64,000 nt of DNA from Mycobacterium celatum (lineage in GTDB: Bacteria; Actinomycetota; Actinomycetes; Mycobacteriales; Mycobacteriaceae): assembly GCF_002101595.1 (NCBI RefSeq), contig NZ_LQOM01000025.1:62001-126000 (forward strand). The letters are read 5' to 3'. Below the pieces are notes generated by a model. The model saw nothing but the letters and a program-made list of their open reading frames with translations. It was not told where the DNA came from and ran no database searches. The position numbers and the translations under genes were made by a program. Below are positions 1 through 12,045 of this stretch, piece after piece (within the stretch, counting starts at the first letter, position 1; each line of letters opens with the position of its first letter).

Positions 1-1137
1 CGCGGCGCGGAGAAGAAGGCCGAGGGCGTCGGATGGCTGTACAACTTCATCAAGGCCCAGGGGGAGCGCAACTACGGCAAGATCTACGTCCGCTTCCCCG
101 AAGCGGTCTCGATGCGGCAGTACCTCGGTCCCCCGGGCGGCCCGACAGCCTCCGATCCGGCCGCCAAACGTCTTGCGCTGCAAAAGATGTCGTTCGAGGT
201 TGCCTGGCGTATTCTGCGGGCGACTCCGGTGAACGCCACCGGACTGGTGTCGGCGCTGTTGCTGACCACGCACGGAGTGGCGTTGACCCTCGGCCAGCTG
301 CACCACACCCTGCAAGACTCGCTGGACTACCTCGAACGCAAACAGACCCCGGTGACCACCAGTGCGTTGCGGCTGCGCACACCCGAGGGTGTCCGCGCGG
401 CGGTGGACGCACTGTCCAATGGGCATCCGGTCACCCGCGTCGACGGCGGGCGAGAACCGGTGTGGCGCATCGCACCCGAAGATGAGCACACCGCGGCGTT
501 CTACCGCAACTCGGTGATCCACGCCTTTCTGGAGACCTCGATCGTCGAGCTGGCGCTGGCACACGCCGGACATGCGGAGGGCGATCGGGTGGAAGCCTTC
601 TGGACGCAGGCCATGCGGCTTCGCGACCTGCTGAAATTCGACTTCTACTTCGCAGATTCGGCCTCGTTCCGCAACAACCTCGCCGAAGAGATGGCCTGGC
701 ACTCCGATTGGGAAGCCCACGTCGCCGCCGGCGGCGACGAAATCGACGCGATCCTCTACGCCAAACGACCACTGATGTCGGATGCGATGCTGCGGGTGTT
801 CTTCGAGGCGTACGAGATCGTCGCCGACGTGCTGCGCGACGCCCCCGCCGACATCGGCGAAAAGGAACTGACCCAATTGGCGCTCGGTGTCGGCCGCCAG
901 TACGTCGCGCAGGGCCGGGTGAGCAGCAGCGAGCCGGTGTCCACGCTGCTGTTCGCGACGGCGCGTCAAGTCGTCGCCGACCAGCATCTGCTGGAGCCCG
1001 CTCCAGACCTCGCCGAGCGGCGGACCGCATTCCGCGGTGAACTGCGCAGAATCCTCCGGGATTTCGACCACGTCGCGCGGATTGCGCGTAATCAGTTCAT
1101 TGCGCGTGAGGTCGCGGCCCGACGGGCGGCGCGATAG
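1..1137 (+). CDS. plsB: Glycerol-3-phosphate acyltransferase (PlsB family), C-terminal part
   Basis: This is the last 378 codons of a gene that begins before the window; the frame is open from base 1. PlsB enzymes transfer an acyl group to position 1 of glycerol-3-phosphate at the membrane, the first step of phospholipid and triacylglycerol synthesis. The visible part includes the stretch [16 protein letters not shown] and the long helical C-terminal domain typical of the mycobacterial PlsB2 branch. The catalytic HX4D motif would lie upstream and cannot be seen. Its position before the ssb/ettA/gdh block agrees with the location of plsB2 in M. tuberculosis, although a membrane-protein gene is inserted directly after it here. 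Family assignment rests on sequence recognition and synteny. Confidence 0.87.
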   Translation, partial: RGAEKKAEGVGWLYNFIKAQGERNYGKIYVRFPEAVSMRQYLGPPGGPTASDPAAKRLALQKMSFEVAWRILRATPVNATGLVSALLLTTHGVALTLGQLHHTLQDSLDYLERKQTPVTTSALRLRTPEGVRAAVDALSNGHPVTRVDGGREPVWRIAPEDEHTAAFYRNSVIHAFLETSIVELALAHAGHAEGDRVEAFWTQAMRLRDLLKFDFYFADSASFRNNLAEEMAWHSDWEAHVAAGGDEIDAILYAKRPLMSDAMLRVFFEAYEIVADVLRDAPADIGEKELTQLALGVGRQYVAQGRVSSSEPVSTLLFATARQVVADQHLLEPAPDLAERRTAFRGELRRILRDFDHVARIARNQFIAREVAARRAAR

Positions 1138-1155
1138 CGACACCATAACCGGCCA

Positions 1156-1161
1156 TACGCT
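1156..1161 (+). promoter_or_regulatory. Predicted -10 element (TACGCT), leaderless start
   Basis: A TANNNT hexamer ends 6 bases before the ATG at 1168, so transcription should begin at or next to the start codon. No Shine-Dalgarno sequence is present, which agrees with a leaderless mRNA. Confidence 0.55.
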
Positions 1162-1167
1162 GTAGTA

Positions 1168-3159
1168 ATGGCGGAAATGCGACGGCGCGCGGCGGTGTGG
1201 CCGCTGCTGGTCGGCGTGGCCGCGCTGGCGGGCTGCACCGCCGCCGGAATCGCGGCGTTGTCGCTGGCCGACGCGCTGACCGCTACCGGGCTGCCCGATC
1301 CGGGCCCGGTGACCACGCTGGGCCTGCCGTTCGTGCGTGCCGCCGGGGAGATCGCGGCGGCGCTGGCCGTCGGGTCGTTCCTGTTTGCGGCGTTTCTGGT
1401 GCCACCGCAGGACAACGGAGTGCTGGACGCCGGCGGCTACCGGGCGTTGCGGCTGGGGACGGTGGCCACCGGTGTGTGGGCGGTGTGCGCGGCCCTGCTG
1501 GTCCCGCTGACCATTTCCGACGTGTCGGGCCAACCGCTGAGCGCCCACCTCGACCCGGTGAGGCTCTGGTCACTGGCCAGCCTGATCAACGTCGCGACGG
1601 CGTGGCGGTGGACCGCGTTGCTGGCCGCCGCGGTGATGCTGGCCAGTCTGCCGGTGCTGCGCTGGTCACCGACGCCGTTGCTGCTGGCCGGGTCGCTGGT
1701 CACCTTGGTGCCGCTCGGGCTGACCGGGCACTCGTCGGCCGGCGGGTCACATGACCTGGCTACCAACAGCCTGCTGATCCATTTGGTGGCCGCCGGCGTG
1801 TGGGCCGGCGGGCTGCTGATGCTGCTGGTCCACGTCATCCGCGGCGGCGAGCACGCCGGCCTGGCCGCGCGGCGGTTCTCCACGCTGGCGTTGTGGTGCT
1901 TTGCCGCTATGGGCTTCAGCGGCGTCGTCAACGCCCTGGTGCGCGTTGTCCCGGCCGACCTGTTGAGCACCGGCTACGGGCGGCTGGTGATCGCCAAGGT
2001 CGTCGCACTGTGCCTGCTCGGCGTGGCTGGCTGGCGCCAGCGTCGCACCGGAGTTATTGCGCTGCAAGCGGATCCGGCCTCGCGCGGCGTGCTGATCCGG
2101 TTGGCGGCGATCGAGGCCGCGGTGTTCGGCCTGACTTTCGGGATTGCCGTCGGACTGGGCCGCACACCGCCGCCACCGCCCCCGATCCTCAATCCTTCGA
2201 TACCCGAGGTCGCGATCGGCTACGACTTCGAGGGGCCGCCCACGGTGGCCCGGGTGGTCTTCGACTGGCGGTTCGACCTGATCTTCGGCACCGCGGCCGT
2301 CGTGTTCGCCGGGCTGTATCTGGCCGGAATGCTGCGGCTGCGCCGCCGCGGCGACAGCTGGCCGCGGGGCCGGACGATCTCGTGGTTGCTGGGCTGCGCG
2401 GTGCTGCTGTTCGCGACGTCGTCGGGGGTGGGCCGGTACATGCCGGCGATGTTCAGCATGCACATGGCCGCTCACATGTTGTTGTCGATGCTGGTGCCGG
2501 TGCTGTTGGTGCTGGGGGCGCCGGTCAGCCTGGCGTTGCGGGCGCTGCCCCCCGCCGACCCGCCGGGCATGCGGGAATGGCTGCTGGCCGCGCTGCACAG
2601 TCGCCTGTCGCGGTTCCTGACCAACCCGGTGGTGGCCACCGTGCTGTTCGTCGGCGGGTTTTACGGGCTCTACCTCGGCGGCATCTTCGACGCCGCGGCG
2701 GGCAGCCACATCGGCCATCTTCTGATGAACGTGCACTTTCTGCTCAGCGGCTACCTGTTCTACTGGGTGGTGATCGGCGTCGACCCCACCCCGCGACCGA
2801 TCCCACCGCTGGCCAAGGTGGCCGTCGTGTTCGCGTCGTTGCCGCTGCACGCCTTCTTCGGGGTGGTGCTGATGAGCACCCGCGACGTACTCGGCGAAAG
2901 CTTCTACCGGTCGCTGCATCTGGACTGGCACACCGACCTGCTCGGCGACCAGCGACTTGGCGGTGGAATCGCTTGGGCTGCAGGCGAATTCCCGCTCGTG
3001 ATCGTGATGATCGCGTTGCTGGTGCAGTGGACCCGCAGCGACGAGCGCACCGCCCGGCGGCTGGACCGCGCCGCCGACCGCGACGACGACGCCGAGCTGG
3101 CCGCCTACAACGCGATGCTCGCCGAACTGGCGCGTCGCGACACGTCGCCGCGGGGTTAG
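1168..3159 (+). CDS. CopD/CtaG-type membrane protein (copper resistance D and cytochrome c oxidase assembly domains)
   Basis: A 663-residue polytopic membrane protein. The N-terminal half has many hydrophobic segments of the CopD copper-resistance type. The C-terminal half, from about residue 370, looks like the caa3_CtaG family, with a histidine/methionine-rich stretch (MPAMFSMHMAAHMLLSML) and HIGHLLMNVHFLLSGYL, plausible copper ligands. Fused CopD-CtaG proteins are common in mycobacteria and are thought to move copper across the membrane or deliver it to cytochrome c oxidase; the exact role is not established. The C-terminal tail is charged and probably cytoplasmic. The ATG start is supported by the TACGCT hexamer 6 bases upstream. 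The gene stands alone between plsB and ssb, a position not expected from the M. tuberculosis order. Confidence 0.82.
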   Translation: MAEMRRRAAVWPLLVGVAALAGCTAAGIAALSLADALTATGLPDPGPVTTLGLPFVRAAGEIAAALAVGSFLFAAFLVPPQDNGVLDAGGYRALRLGTVATGVWAVCAALLVPLTISDVSGQPLSAHLDPVRLWSLASLINVATAWRWTALLAAAVMLASLPVLRWSPTPLLLAGSLVTLVPLGLTGHSSAGGSHDLATNSLLIHLVAAGVWAGGLLMLLVHVIRGGEHAGLAARRFSTLALWCFAAMGFSGVVNALVRVVPADLLSTGYGRLVIAKVVALCLLGVAGWRQRRTGVIALQADPASRGVLIRLAAIEAAVFGLTFGIAVGLGRTPPPPPPILNPSIPEVAIGYDFEGPPTVARVVFDWRFDLIFGTAAVVFAGLYLAGMLRLRRRGDSWPRGRTISWLLGCAVLLFATSSGVGRYMPAMFSMHMAAHMLLSMLVPVLLVLGAPVSLALRALPPADPPGMREWLLAALHSRLSRFLTNPVVATVLFVGGFYGLYLGGIFDAAAGSHIGHLLMNVHFLLSGYLFYWVVIGVDPTPRPIPPLAKVAVVFASLPLHAFFGVVLMSTRDVLGESFYRSLHLDWHTDLLGDQRLGGGIAWAAGEFPLVIVMIALLVQWTRSDERTARRLDRAADRDDDAELAAYNAMLAELARRDTSPRG

Positions 3160-3183
3160 CCGTGGTTAGCCGTGGTTTACCGC
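3154..3183 (+). repeat. 10-bp direct repeat at the 3' end of the CopD/CtaG gene
   Basis: The decamer GGTTAGCCGT occurs twice in tandem (3154-3163, 3164-3173), followed by a third copy with changes (GGTTTACCGC). The first copy contains the stop codon. The unit repeats the stop-codon context, so it probably arose by slippage. Confidence 0.6.
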
Positions 3184-3373
3184 GAACCAGAGGCTATGGC
3201 TGTAGTTCTCGCAGAATCACGACCGTGACTTCTGCTTCGTGAGTGGTGTTGCTCCACAGTCGCGGCTTTGTCCACACGCTCATCGGTAACACCAGGCAGC
3301 CTGTCCTCTGTTGTCGGTGTCGCGGCGCTGAATGAGTGCCAGCAACCCACGCCCTCGAAGAAAGGAATGAGCA

Positions 3374-3823
3374 ATGTTCGAAACGCCGCTGACCGTCGTC
3401 GGCAACATCGTCAACGATCCGATCCGCCGCCAAGTCGGTGACCAGGAGGTGATGAAATTTCGCGTCGCCAGCAATTCGCGCCGCCGTAGCGCCGACGGCA
3501 CCTGGGAGCCCGGCAACTCGCTGTTCGTCAGCGTCAACTGCTGGGGCCGGCTGGTCTCGGGCGTGGGCGCGTCGTTGCGCAAGGGCTCGGCCGTGATCGT
3601 GGTGGGACACGTCCACACCAGCGAATACGAGGACCGCGACGGCATCCGGCGCTCGACGCTGGAGATGCGCGCGACGTCCGTCGGCCCGGACCTGTCTCGC
3701 TGCATCGCCCACGTCGAGAAGACGGTCGCCGTCGAAGCGGACACCGCGGCGCCCCCGGCGTCCGAACCCGCGGTCGACGACGCCGAAGCCGAGGCCGAGA
3801 CCGGGTTGCCGCTGTCGGCCTGA
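3374..3823 (+). CDS. ssb: Single-stranded DNA-binding protein paralogue (SsbB type)
   Basis: A 149-residue protein with one OB-fold of the SSB family: MFETPLTVVGNIVNDP at the N-terminus, then VMKFRVASNSRR, LFVSVNCWGRL and KGSAVIVVGHV, the usual beta-strand order. It should bind single-stranded DNA. The C-terminus (AEAETGLPLSA) lacks the acidic DDDIPF-like tip that replicative SSB uses to recruit partners. It also lacks the long glycine-rich linker, so it is probably the accessory paralogue (Rv2478c type), not the essential rpsF-linked SSB. The ATG is preceded by an AAAGGA ribosome binding site. The 214 bases upstream hold no gene and should contain its promoter. It lies 68 bases before ettA. 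Confidence 0.9.
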   Translation: MFETPLTVVGNIVNDPIRRQVGDQEVMKFRVASNSRRRSADGTWEPGNSLFVSVNCWGRLVSGVGASLRKGSAVIVVGHVHTSEYEDRDGIRRSTLEMRATSVGPDLSRCIAHVEKTVAVEADTAAPPASEPAVDDAEAEAETGLPLSA

Positions 3824-3891
3824 ACGGCGGCACCGCAGCCGTGCATAGGATGGTCGGCGGGCAACAAAGACCAGAGAGGTAACACTGCTGC

Positions 3892-5568
<1,677 letters not shown>

Positions 5569-5577
5569 GGTCGGCGA

Positions 5578-5591
5578 TACCAGCGCTGGTA
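5578..5591. promoter_or_regulatory. 14-bp perfect palindrome between ettA and gdh
   Basis: TACCAGC followed directly by its reverse complement GCTGGTA, in the 49-base gap between the ettA stop and the gdh start. The symmetry suggests a dimeric repressor or activator site for gdh. No regulator is identified. Confidence 0.45.
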
Positions 5592-5617
5592 CGCGTGCGT
5601 AGTGGGGAGCAGTCGGC

Positions 5618-8600
5618 ATGACGGGTGATCCGCGGGCTGAGCGAGATCGCCCGGCTTCTCCTGCCGAGGACTTTCCGCCCTGGATTCCGCGGGCATACAC
5701 CGCCACCTACCGCGGCCCGCACGGCGACGCGCCCGACAGTGAACGGCAGTTCGCCGATACCGCCGTCATCAACCGGGCAGCCGTCAGGGCGGTGACGCCG
5801 GCGATGCTGCGCGCCCACTTTCGGCTGGCGCGCCGCCGTGCGCCCGGTGAGACCCGGGTTGCGGTGTACCCCGCCGACGACCCCGCCGGGTTCGGCCCCG
5901 CGATGCAGGTCGTCACCGAACACGGCGCCATGCTGATGGATTCGGTGGCGGTGTTGCTGCATCGCCTCGGGGTGGCCTACGTCGGCATCATGAACCCGGT
6001 ATTCGCGGTGCGCCGCACCGCCCACGGCGAGCTGGTGGGCGTCGGACCCGACGTCGGCGACGGCGCAGCGGACGGCGTGGACGAGATGTGGATCCACATC
6101 CAGCTTTCGCCGTCGGTACACGGCAAGGCGCTGGCCGAAGCCGAACGCCTGTTGCCCAACGTGCTGGCCGACGTGCGCCAGGTCGCGGCGGATTCAACGG
6201 CCATGGCCGCTGCCCTCGACGGCCTGGCAGAGCAGGTCGAAACCAACGCCGACGAGCACTTCTCGGGCCCGGACCGCCGCGACGTCGCCGCACTGTTGCG
6301 CTGGTTGGCCGACGGGCATTTCGTGTTGCTCGGCTACCAGCGAGGGGAGGTGCGCGACGGGCAGATCGCGGTCGACGAATCGGCCCGGCTGGGCGTGCTG
6401 CGGCTGCGCAAGGCGTTGCGCCCACGGTTGACCGGCGACGGCAAACTGCTGGTGCTGGCCCAGGCCACCGTGCCCAGTTATGTGCGCTTCGGCGCCTACC
6501 CCTACATCGTCGTCATCCGCGAAAACGCCGGCGACGGCATCATCGAGCACCGCTTCGTCGGCCTGTTCACGGTCGCCGCGATGAACGCCAACGTGCTGGA
6601 GATCCCGTTGATCGCCGGCCGGGTTCAGCAAGCCCTCGAGCTGGCCGAACGCGATCCCAGCCACCCGGGCCAGCTGCTCCTCGACATCATCCAGACCGTG
6701 CCGCGCTCGGAGTTGTTCGCGCTCGACGCCGAACGGCTGCTCACCATGGCGATGGCCGTGGTGGACCTTGGATCGCGGCGTCGCGCGCTGCTGTTCTTGC
6801 GCGCCGACCAACTCGGACAACTTGTGTCATGCCTGGTGTATCTGCCACGCGACCGCTACACCACGGCTGTCCGGTTGGAGATGCAGGACATCCTGGTGCG
6901 CGAATTCGGCGGCACCAGCCTGGAATACACCGCCCGGGTCAGTGAAGCCCCTTGGGCGCTGGTGCATTTCGTCGTTCGCCTGCCTGATGCGCACGCTGCG
7001 GTGGACACCTCCGAAGACAACCGGACCCGCATCCAGGCCCTGCTGACCGAGGCCGCCCGCACCTGGGCCGACCGGTTGCTCGGCGCCGTGCAGACCGGTG
7101 CAATAGCGCAGGACCGGGCCGAACACTACGCCGCGGCTTTCCCGGAGGCCTACAAGCAGGCCGTCAGCCCCGCCGACGCCATCAAAGACATCGGCGTCAT
7201 CGAATCGCTGACCGACGACTCGGTCAAGCTGGTGTTCTCCGACCATGACGAGGACGACGGAATCGCGCTGCTCACTTGGTATTTGGGCGGGCGAACCGCG
7301 TCGCTGAGCCGACTGCTGCCGATGCTGCAATCCATGGGCGTGGTGGTGCTCGAAGAGCGACCGTTCACCGTCACCCGGCCCGACTCGCTGAAGGTGTGGA
7401 TCTACCAATTCAAGATCTCTCCCCACCCAACGATTTCACTGGCCCCCGAAGGGCCCGAGCGGGAGGCCGCCGCGCAACGGTTCGCCGACGCGGTGACCGC
7501 GATCTGGCAGGGCCGCGTGGAGGTCGACCGGTTCAACGAGCTGGTGCTGCGGGCAAGCCTGACCTGGCAGCAGGTCGAGGTGCTGCGCGCCTACGCGAAG
7601 TACCTGCGGCAGGCGGCTTTTCCCTACAGCCAAACCCACATCGAATCGGTGCTCAACGAGAACCCGCACACCGCAGCGGCGTTAGTGGCGCTCTTCGAGG
7701 CGCTGTTCGACCCGTCGGGCACGTCGAAGAACCGCGACGCGCAAGCGGCGGTCGCCGCCGTTGCCGCGGACATCGACGCACTGCAGAGCCTGGACACCGA
7801 CCGGATCCTGCGCGCATTCGCGTCGCTGATCCAGGCCACGCTGCGAACTAATTACTTTGTGACACGGCAAGATTCGGTGCGAGCCAAGAATGTGCTGTCG
7901 CTGAAGCTGGACGCCCAGCTGGTCGACGAGCTGCCGCTGCCGCGGCCGAAGTTCGAGATCTTCGTGTACTCACCGCGTGTCGAGGGCGTGCACCTGCGCT
8001 TCGGCCACGTCGCGCGCGGCGGGCTGCGCTGGTCGGACCGCCGGGAAGACTTCCGCACCGAGATCCTGGGCCTGGTCAAGGCGCAAGCGGTGAAGAACGC
8101 CGTCATCGTGCCGGTCGGCGCCAAAGGCGGATTCGTCGTCAAGCGGCCGCCGCTGCCCACCGGCGACCCGGCCGGCGATCGCGACGCCGTCCGTGAGGAG
8201 GGCGTCGCCTGCTACAAGCTGTTCATCTCCGGGCTGCTGGAAATCACCGACAACGTCGACCACACCACCGGCGACGTCAGCGCCCCGCCCGAGGTAGTGC
8301 GCCGCGACGGCGACGACGCCTACCTGGTGGTGGCCGCCGACAAAGGCACCGCCGCGTTCTCCGACATCGCCAACGACGTCGCCAAGTCCTACGGGTTCTG
8401 GCTGGGCGACGCGTTCGCTTCCGGAGGGTCGGTGGGTTACGACCACAAGGCGATGGGCATCACCGCCCGCGGAGCGTGGGAAGCCGTCAAGCGCCACTTC
8501 CGCGAAATGGGAGTCGACACCCAAAGCGAGGACTTCACCGTCGTCGGCATCGGCGATATGAGCGGCGATGTGTTCGGCAACGGCATGTTGCTGTCCAAGC

Positions 8601-10453
8601 ACATTCGGCTGCTGGCCGCCTTCGACCACCGGCACATCTTCCTCGACCCGAATCCCGACGCCGCGCGCTCATGGGAAGAGCGCAAGCGCCTGTTCGAACT
8701 GCCCCGCTCCAGTTGGGACGACTACGACGCATCGCTGATCAGCGAGGGTGGCGGGGTGTACAGCCGTGAGCACAAGGCCATCCCGATCGGCGAGCAGGTC
8801 CGCACCGCGCTGGGAATCGAGGACGACGTCACCGAGATGGCCCCGCCGAACCTGGTGCGCGCGATCCTCAAGGCACCGGTAGACCTGCTCTACAACGGCG
8901 GGATCGGCACCTACGTCAAGGCCGAAACCGAATCCGACGTCGACGTGGGGGACCGGGCCAACGACGCGGTGCGGGTCAACGCAAACCAGTTGCGCGCCAA
9001 GGTGATTGCCGAGGGCGGCAACCTCGGTGTCACGTCGCTGGGTCGTGTCGAGTTCGACCTGTGCGGGGGCCGGATCAACACCGACGCTCTGGACAACTCG
9101 GCCGGCGTCGACTGCTCCGACCATGAGGTCAACATCAAGATCCTGATCGACGCGCTGGTCACCGCCGGCAAGGTCAAGCCCGAGGAGCGCACCGCGCTGC
9201 TGGAGTCGATGACCGACGAGGTGGCCGAAATGGTGTTGGCCGACAACGTCGACCAGAACGATCTGATGGGCACCAGCCGGGCCAACGCCGCAAGCCTGTT
9301 GCCGGTGCACGCCGAGCAGATCCGCTACCTGGTCGCCGAACGCGGGCTCAACCGGGAACTCGAAGCGCTGCCGTCGGAGAAGGAGATTCACCGGCGGGCC
9401 GAGGCCGGTCTCGGGCTGACCTCGCCCGAACTCGCCACCCTGATGGCGCACGTCAAACTCGGGCTCAAAGACGAGCTGTTGGCCACCGACCTGCCGGATC
9501 AGGAAGTGTTCGCGGCCCGGTTGCCGAAATACTTTCCGTCGATGCTGCGGGAGCGATTCGCCAGCGAGATCCGCTTGCATCAACTGCGTCGCGAGATCGT
9601 TACGACCATGCTGGTCAACGACTTGGTGGACACCAGCGGAATCACCTATGCCTACCGGATCACCGAGGACGTCGGGGTCAGCCAGGTCGACGCCGTCCGC
9701 ACCTACGTCGCGACCGATGCGATCTTCGGGGTCGGGGAGATATGGCGGCAGATCCGTGACGCGGACCTGCCAATCACGCTGTCCGACCGGATGACGCTGG
9801 ACACCCGGCGGCTGATCGACCGCGCCGGACGCTGGCTGCTCAACTACCGTCCGCAGCCGCTGGCCGTCGGCGCCGAGATCAACCGATTCGCCAAGAAGGT
9901 GCAGGAGCTGACACCGCGGATGTCGGAGTGGCTGCGCGGCGACGACAAAGCGATCGTGGAAAAGGAAGCCGGCGAATTCGTTTCGCAGGGCGCATCGGAG
10001 GAGTTGGCCTACCTGGTGGCCACCGGGTTGTACCGGTACAGCCTGCTGGACATCATCGACATCGCCGACATCGACGAGCGTGACGCCGCCGAGGTCGCCG
10101 ACACCTATTTCGCGCTGATGGACCGCCTGGGTACCGACGGACTGCTGACCGCGGTGTCCGAACTGCCGCGCCGGGACCGTTGGCATTCGTTGGCCCGGTT
10201 GGCGATTCGCGACGATATCTACGCCTCTTTGCGGGCATTGTGTTTCGACGTGCTGGCCGTGGGCGAGCCGGATGAGAGCGGGGAAGAGAAGATCGCCGAA
10301 TGGGAACACACCAGCGCGTCGCGGGTCGAGCGGGCGCGCCGGACGCTCACCGAGATCTACGAGAGCGGTCAAAAGGATTTGGCGACATTGTCGGTGGCGG
10401 CGCGCCAGATTCGCCGTATGACACGAACGAGCGGACGGGGATCGTCAGGGTGA
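5618..10453 (+). CDS. gdh: NAD-specific glutamate dehydrogenase, 180-kDa class
   Basis: A 1611-residue protein of the large NAD-dependent glutamate dehydrogenase family, which interconverts glutamate with 2-oxoglutarate and ammonia. The N-terminal half holds ACT-like and other regulatory regions. The catalytic domain begins near residue 780 with [22 protein letters not shown] and includes GAKGGF (K836 region). A dinucleotide-binding region around [16 protein letters not shown] follows. In mycobacteria this enzyme is inhibited by the FHA protein GarA and mainly breaks down glutamate. The ATG at 5618 follows GGGGAG. The 3' end overlaps the thioesterase gene by 4 bases (GTGA), so the two are probably co-translated. 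Length compares with about 1620 residues in M. tuberculosis Rv2476c. Confidence 0.94.
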   Translation: MTGDPRAERDRPASPAEDFPPWIPRAYTATYRGPHGDAPDSERQFADTAVINRAAVRAVTPAMLRAHFRLARRRAPGETRVAVYPADDPAGFGPAMQVVTEHGAMLMDSVAVLLHRLGVAYVGIMNPVFAVRRTAHGELVGVGPDVGDGAADGVDEMWIHIQLSPSVHGKALAEAERLLPNVLADVRQVAADSTAMAAALDGLAEQVETNADEHFSGPDRRDVAALLRWLADGHFVLLGYQRGEVRDGQIAVDESARLGVLRLRKALRPRLTGDGKLLVLAQATVPSYVRFGAYPYIVVIRENAGDGIIEHRFVGLFTVAAMNANVLEIPLIAGRVQQALELAERDPSHPGQLLLDIIQTVPRSELFALDAERLLTMAMAVVDLGSRRRALLFLRADQLGQLVSCLVYLPRDRYTTAVRLEMQDILVREFGGTSLEYTARVSEAPWALVHFVVRLPDAHAAVDTSEDNRTRIQALLTEAARTWADRLLGAVQTGAIAQDRAEHYAAAFPEAYKQAVSPADAIKDIGVIESLTDDSVKLVFSDHDEDDGIALLTWYLGGRTASLSRLLPMLQSMGVVVLEERPFTVTRPDSLKVWIYQFKISPHPTISLAPEGPEREAAAQRFADAVTAIWQGRVEVDRFNELVLRASLTWQQVEVLRAYAKYLRQAAFPYSQTHIESVLNENPHTAAALVALFEALFDPSGTSKNRDAQAAVAAVAADIDALQSLDTDRILRAFASLIQATLRTNYFVTRQDSVRAKNVLSLKLDAQLVDELPLPRPKFEIFVYSPRVEGVHLRFGHVARGGLRWSDRREDFRTEILGLVKAQAVKNAVIVPVGAKGGFVVKRPPLPTGDPAGDRDAVREEGVACYKLFISGLLEITDNVDHTTGDVSAPPEVVRRDGDDAYLVVAADKGTAAFSDIANDVAKSYGFWLGDAFASGGSVGYDHKAMGITARGAWEAVKRHFREMGVDTQSEDFTVVGIGDMSGDVFGNGMLLSKHIRLLAAFDHRHIFLDPNPDAARSWEERKRLFELPRSSWDDYDASLISEGGGVYSREHKAIPIGEQVRTALGIEDDVTEMAPPNLVRAILKAPVDLLYNGGIGTYVKAETESDVDVGDRANDAVRVNANQLRAKVIAEGGNLGVTSLGRVEFDLCGGRINTDALDNSAGVDCSDHEVNIKILIDALVTAGKVKPEERTALLESMTDEVAEMVLADNVDQNDLMGTSRANAASLLPVHAEQIRYLVAERGLNRELEALPSEKEIHRRAEAGLGLTSPELATLMAHVKLGLKDELLATDLPDQEVFAARLPKYFPSMLRERFASEIRLHQLRREIVTTMLVNDLVDTSGITYAYRITEDVGVSQVDAVRTYVATDAIFGVGEIWRQIRDADLPITLSDRMTLDTRRLIDRAGRWLLNYRPQPLAVGAEINRFAKKVQELTPRMSEWLRGDDKAIVEKEAGEFVSQGASEELAYLVATGLYRYSLLDIIDIADIDERDAAEVADTYFALMDRLGTDGLLTAVSELPRRDRWHSLARLAIRDDIYASLRALCFDVLAVGEPDESGEEKIAEWEHTSASRVERARRTLTEIYESGQKDLATLSVAARQIRRMTRTSGRGSSG

Positions 10454-10863
10454 ACACAGGATTCGTCGCGCCGGTTCCGGTGCGCTGGTCGGACATCGAC
10501 ATGTACCAGCACATCAACCACGCGACTATGGTCACGATTCTGGAAGAGGCCCGCGTCCCGTTTCTGCGCGAGCCTTTCGGTGCCGACATCACCACGATCG
10601 GCTTGTTGATCGCCGACGTGCGGGTGACCTACAAAGACCAACTGCGGCTGGCGGATTCGCCGCTGCAGGTGACCATGTGGGTGAAGCGGATGCGGGCCGT
10701 GGATTTCACCATCGGCTACGAGGTGCGCTCGGTCAACGCCGCTCCGGCGGCCAAACCCGCCGTGGTCGCCGAAACACAGTTGGCCGCAGTCCATATCGAC
10801 GAGCAGCGGCTGGTGCGGCTCACGCCGCAGCACCGGGAATATTTGCAGCGGTGGCTGCGGTAG
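10450..10863 (+). CDS. Acyl-CoA thioesterase, hotdog fold (YbgC/4HBT family)
   Basis: A 137-residue single hotdog-fold protein. The pattern [25 protein letters not shown] is the conserved 4HBT motif, with Asp and the following His/Asn at the active site. It should hydrolyse acyl-CoA thioesters in the cytoplasm; the substrate is unknown. The GTG start at 10450 overlaps the gdh stop in a GTGA, and the last 13 bases overlap the next gene, so gdh, this gene and the next form one tightly coupled operon, as in Rv2476c-Rv2474c. A start further upstream would lie entirely inside gdh and adds residues of no recognisable type. Confidence 0.85.
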   Translation: MNTGFVAPVPVRWSDIDMYQHINHATMVTILEEARVPFLREPFGADITTIGLLIADVRVTYKDQLRLADSPLQVTMWVKRMRAVDFTIGYEVRSVNAAPAAKPAVVAETQLAAVHIDEQRLVRLTPQHREYLQRWLR

Positions 10864-11498
10864 CCGAGCGGGGACTGTGGCTGGGCGACGCCACCCAGCG
10901 CGCGGATCTGGCCGCATTCGTCGAGCGGGCGTTGCGACTGGACGACGCCGCGGTGATCCGGCTGCGCGCACGCTCCGATCAGGTGCTGACCGCCTGGGTG
11001 GCCACCGGTTTCGACGTGCTGGCCAGCAGGGTGGTGGCCGGCAGTATGCGACCCGACGATTTGTCCGTGGGCGCAGACCAATTGGCGCGCGGGCTGTCGG
11101 CGATGGACAGCGCCGGTCACGTCGACCCCGGTTTCCCGATGGATTTCGCGTGGCGCGGAGCGCTGCCGCCCGAGACGGGATTCACTCACCTCGACGACGT
11201 GCCGGCGCGCCTGATGCTGGATTTGGCGCAGCGCGGCGCCGCGCTCGCCAAGGAGCACGGCAGCGCCCACGGCCCGCCGGCGTCGCTGCTCGACCAGGAG
11301 GTGCTGCGGGTCAGCTCTGCCGACGTCAGCGTCGGCGTTCCGATGCGCTGCGTATTCGCCTTGACCGCAATGGGTTTCCTGCCGCAGTCACCGGAGGCCG
11401 TCGACGCCGACGAAATCGTGCGGGTCCGGATCCTGCCGACATGGTTGCGGCTCGACGCGCGGTTCGGCTCGGTGTATCGCCGCCGCGTACTTTTGTAG
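10851..11498 (+). CDS. Conserved mycobacterial protein of unknown function (Rv2474c-like)
   Basis: A 215-residue soluble protein without signal peptide or membrane segment. I do not recognise a domain. It opens with [39 protein letters not shown] and is rich in alanine, arginine and leucine. The GTG at 10851 overlaps the thioesterase by 13 bases. The constant pairing with gdh and the thioesterase across mycobacteria suggests a shared role, but nothing in the sequence shows which. Codon use is like its neighbours. Confidence 0.75.
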   Translation: MAAVAERGLWLGDATQRADLAAFVERALRLDDAAVIRLRARSDQVLTAWVATGFDVLASRVVAGSMRPDDLSVGADQLARGLSAMDSAGHVDPGFPMDFAWRGALPPETGFTHLDDVPARLMLDLAQRGAALAKEHGSAHGPPASLLDQEVLRVSSADVSVGVPMRCVFALTAMGFLPQSPEAVDADEIVRVRILPTWLRLDARFGSVYRRRVLL

Positions 11499-11512
11499 CG
11501 CTCGCGAGGGCG

Positions 11513-11812
11513 CTATTCGAGGTCGAATGCCGCGCGGATTGCTTGCGCGAGACCCGGTTCCTGGTGCGGTAGCAGGTAGCCTATATGGCGTGCTATCGCG
11601 TCGGTAGGAATCGTTGTGATGCTGTCGCAGCTGACAACTGAGGTCTGCGCAAGCCCGTTCTCGACGCCGACAACAACCTCGGTCGACAAGCCCCGAACGG
11701 TACCGGTGATGGGTGCAACGGTTACCCGACTGAGGTGGGGGCGGACGAGTTCGCGCGTCAGGATCACCACGGGCCGAGTCTTATCGAGATGAGCGAGATG
11801 GATGGGCCGCAT
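11513..11812 (-). CDS. mazF: MazF-family endoribonuclease toxin
   Basis: A 99-residue toxin beginning MRPIHLAHLDKTRPVVILTRE, with the SVVSCDSITTIPT stretch that carries the conserved Ser/Cys-Asn/Asp region of the MazF/PemK fold. MazF toxins cut single-stranded RNA at short sequences. From memory, this sequence most resembles the MazF3 (MazF-mt6) branch, whose M. tuberculosis member cuts ribosomal RNA; specificity here is an inference. The ATG at 11812 shares its A with the antitoxin stop (TGATG). A TTG one codon upstream is the alternative start. The pair sits between the gdh operon and aglA, a place where M. tuberculosis has no toxin pair. Confidence 0.88.
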   Translation of the reverse strand: MRPIHLAHLDKTRPVVILTRELVRPHLSRVTVAPITGTVRGLSTEVVVGVENGLAQTSVVSCDSITTIPTDAIARHIGYLLPHQEPGLAQAIRAAFDLE

Positions 11813-12045
11813 CAATCGATATCAGCGGCTTGTTTTGCAGAGAATTGCGCGAGTGCGTCTAAGTCGTGATCGGGTTCACTAGCGGCGAGAATGGCGGCGT
11901 CGCGAGCGGCAATCTCATGACGTCGCTCGCGCTCGAGCGCCCGCAATACGACCGCGGCCCGACTGGGTGCGCGGTTCTCACTGACCTCACGATCGAGGAA
12001 GGCGACGATTTCATCGGGTAGCCGCACGGCGATCTGGGTACTCAT
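11812..12045 (-). CDS. mazE: MazE-family antitoxin (ribbon-helix-helix)
   Basis: A 77-residue antitoxin. Residues 1-45 (STQIAVRLPDEIVAFLDREV onward) are a ribbon-helix-helix DNA-binding domain. The acidic tail (AASEPDHDLDALAQFSAKQAADID) should wrap round the toxin and block it. The ATG at 12045 is chosen because a TACCAT -10 hexamer ends 6 bases upstream, giving a leaderless mRNA, and because the ribbon-helix-helix begins right after it; longer readings add an arginine- and tryptophan-rich stretch that is shadow sequence of aglA. The gene precedes and overlaps mazF by one base. Confidence 0.88.
   Translation of the reverse strand: MSTQIAVRLPDEIVAFLDREVSENRAPSRAAVVLRALERERRHEIAARDAAILAASEPDHDLDALAQFSAKQAADID

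Noticed and set aside
8669..10372. 567-codon open frame on the - strand inside gdh
   Set aside because: Shadow of the strongly conserved dehydrogenase catalytic region; composition follows the complementary frame.
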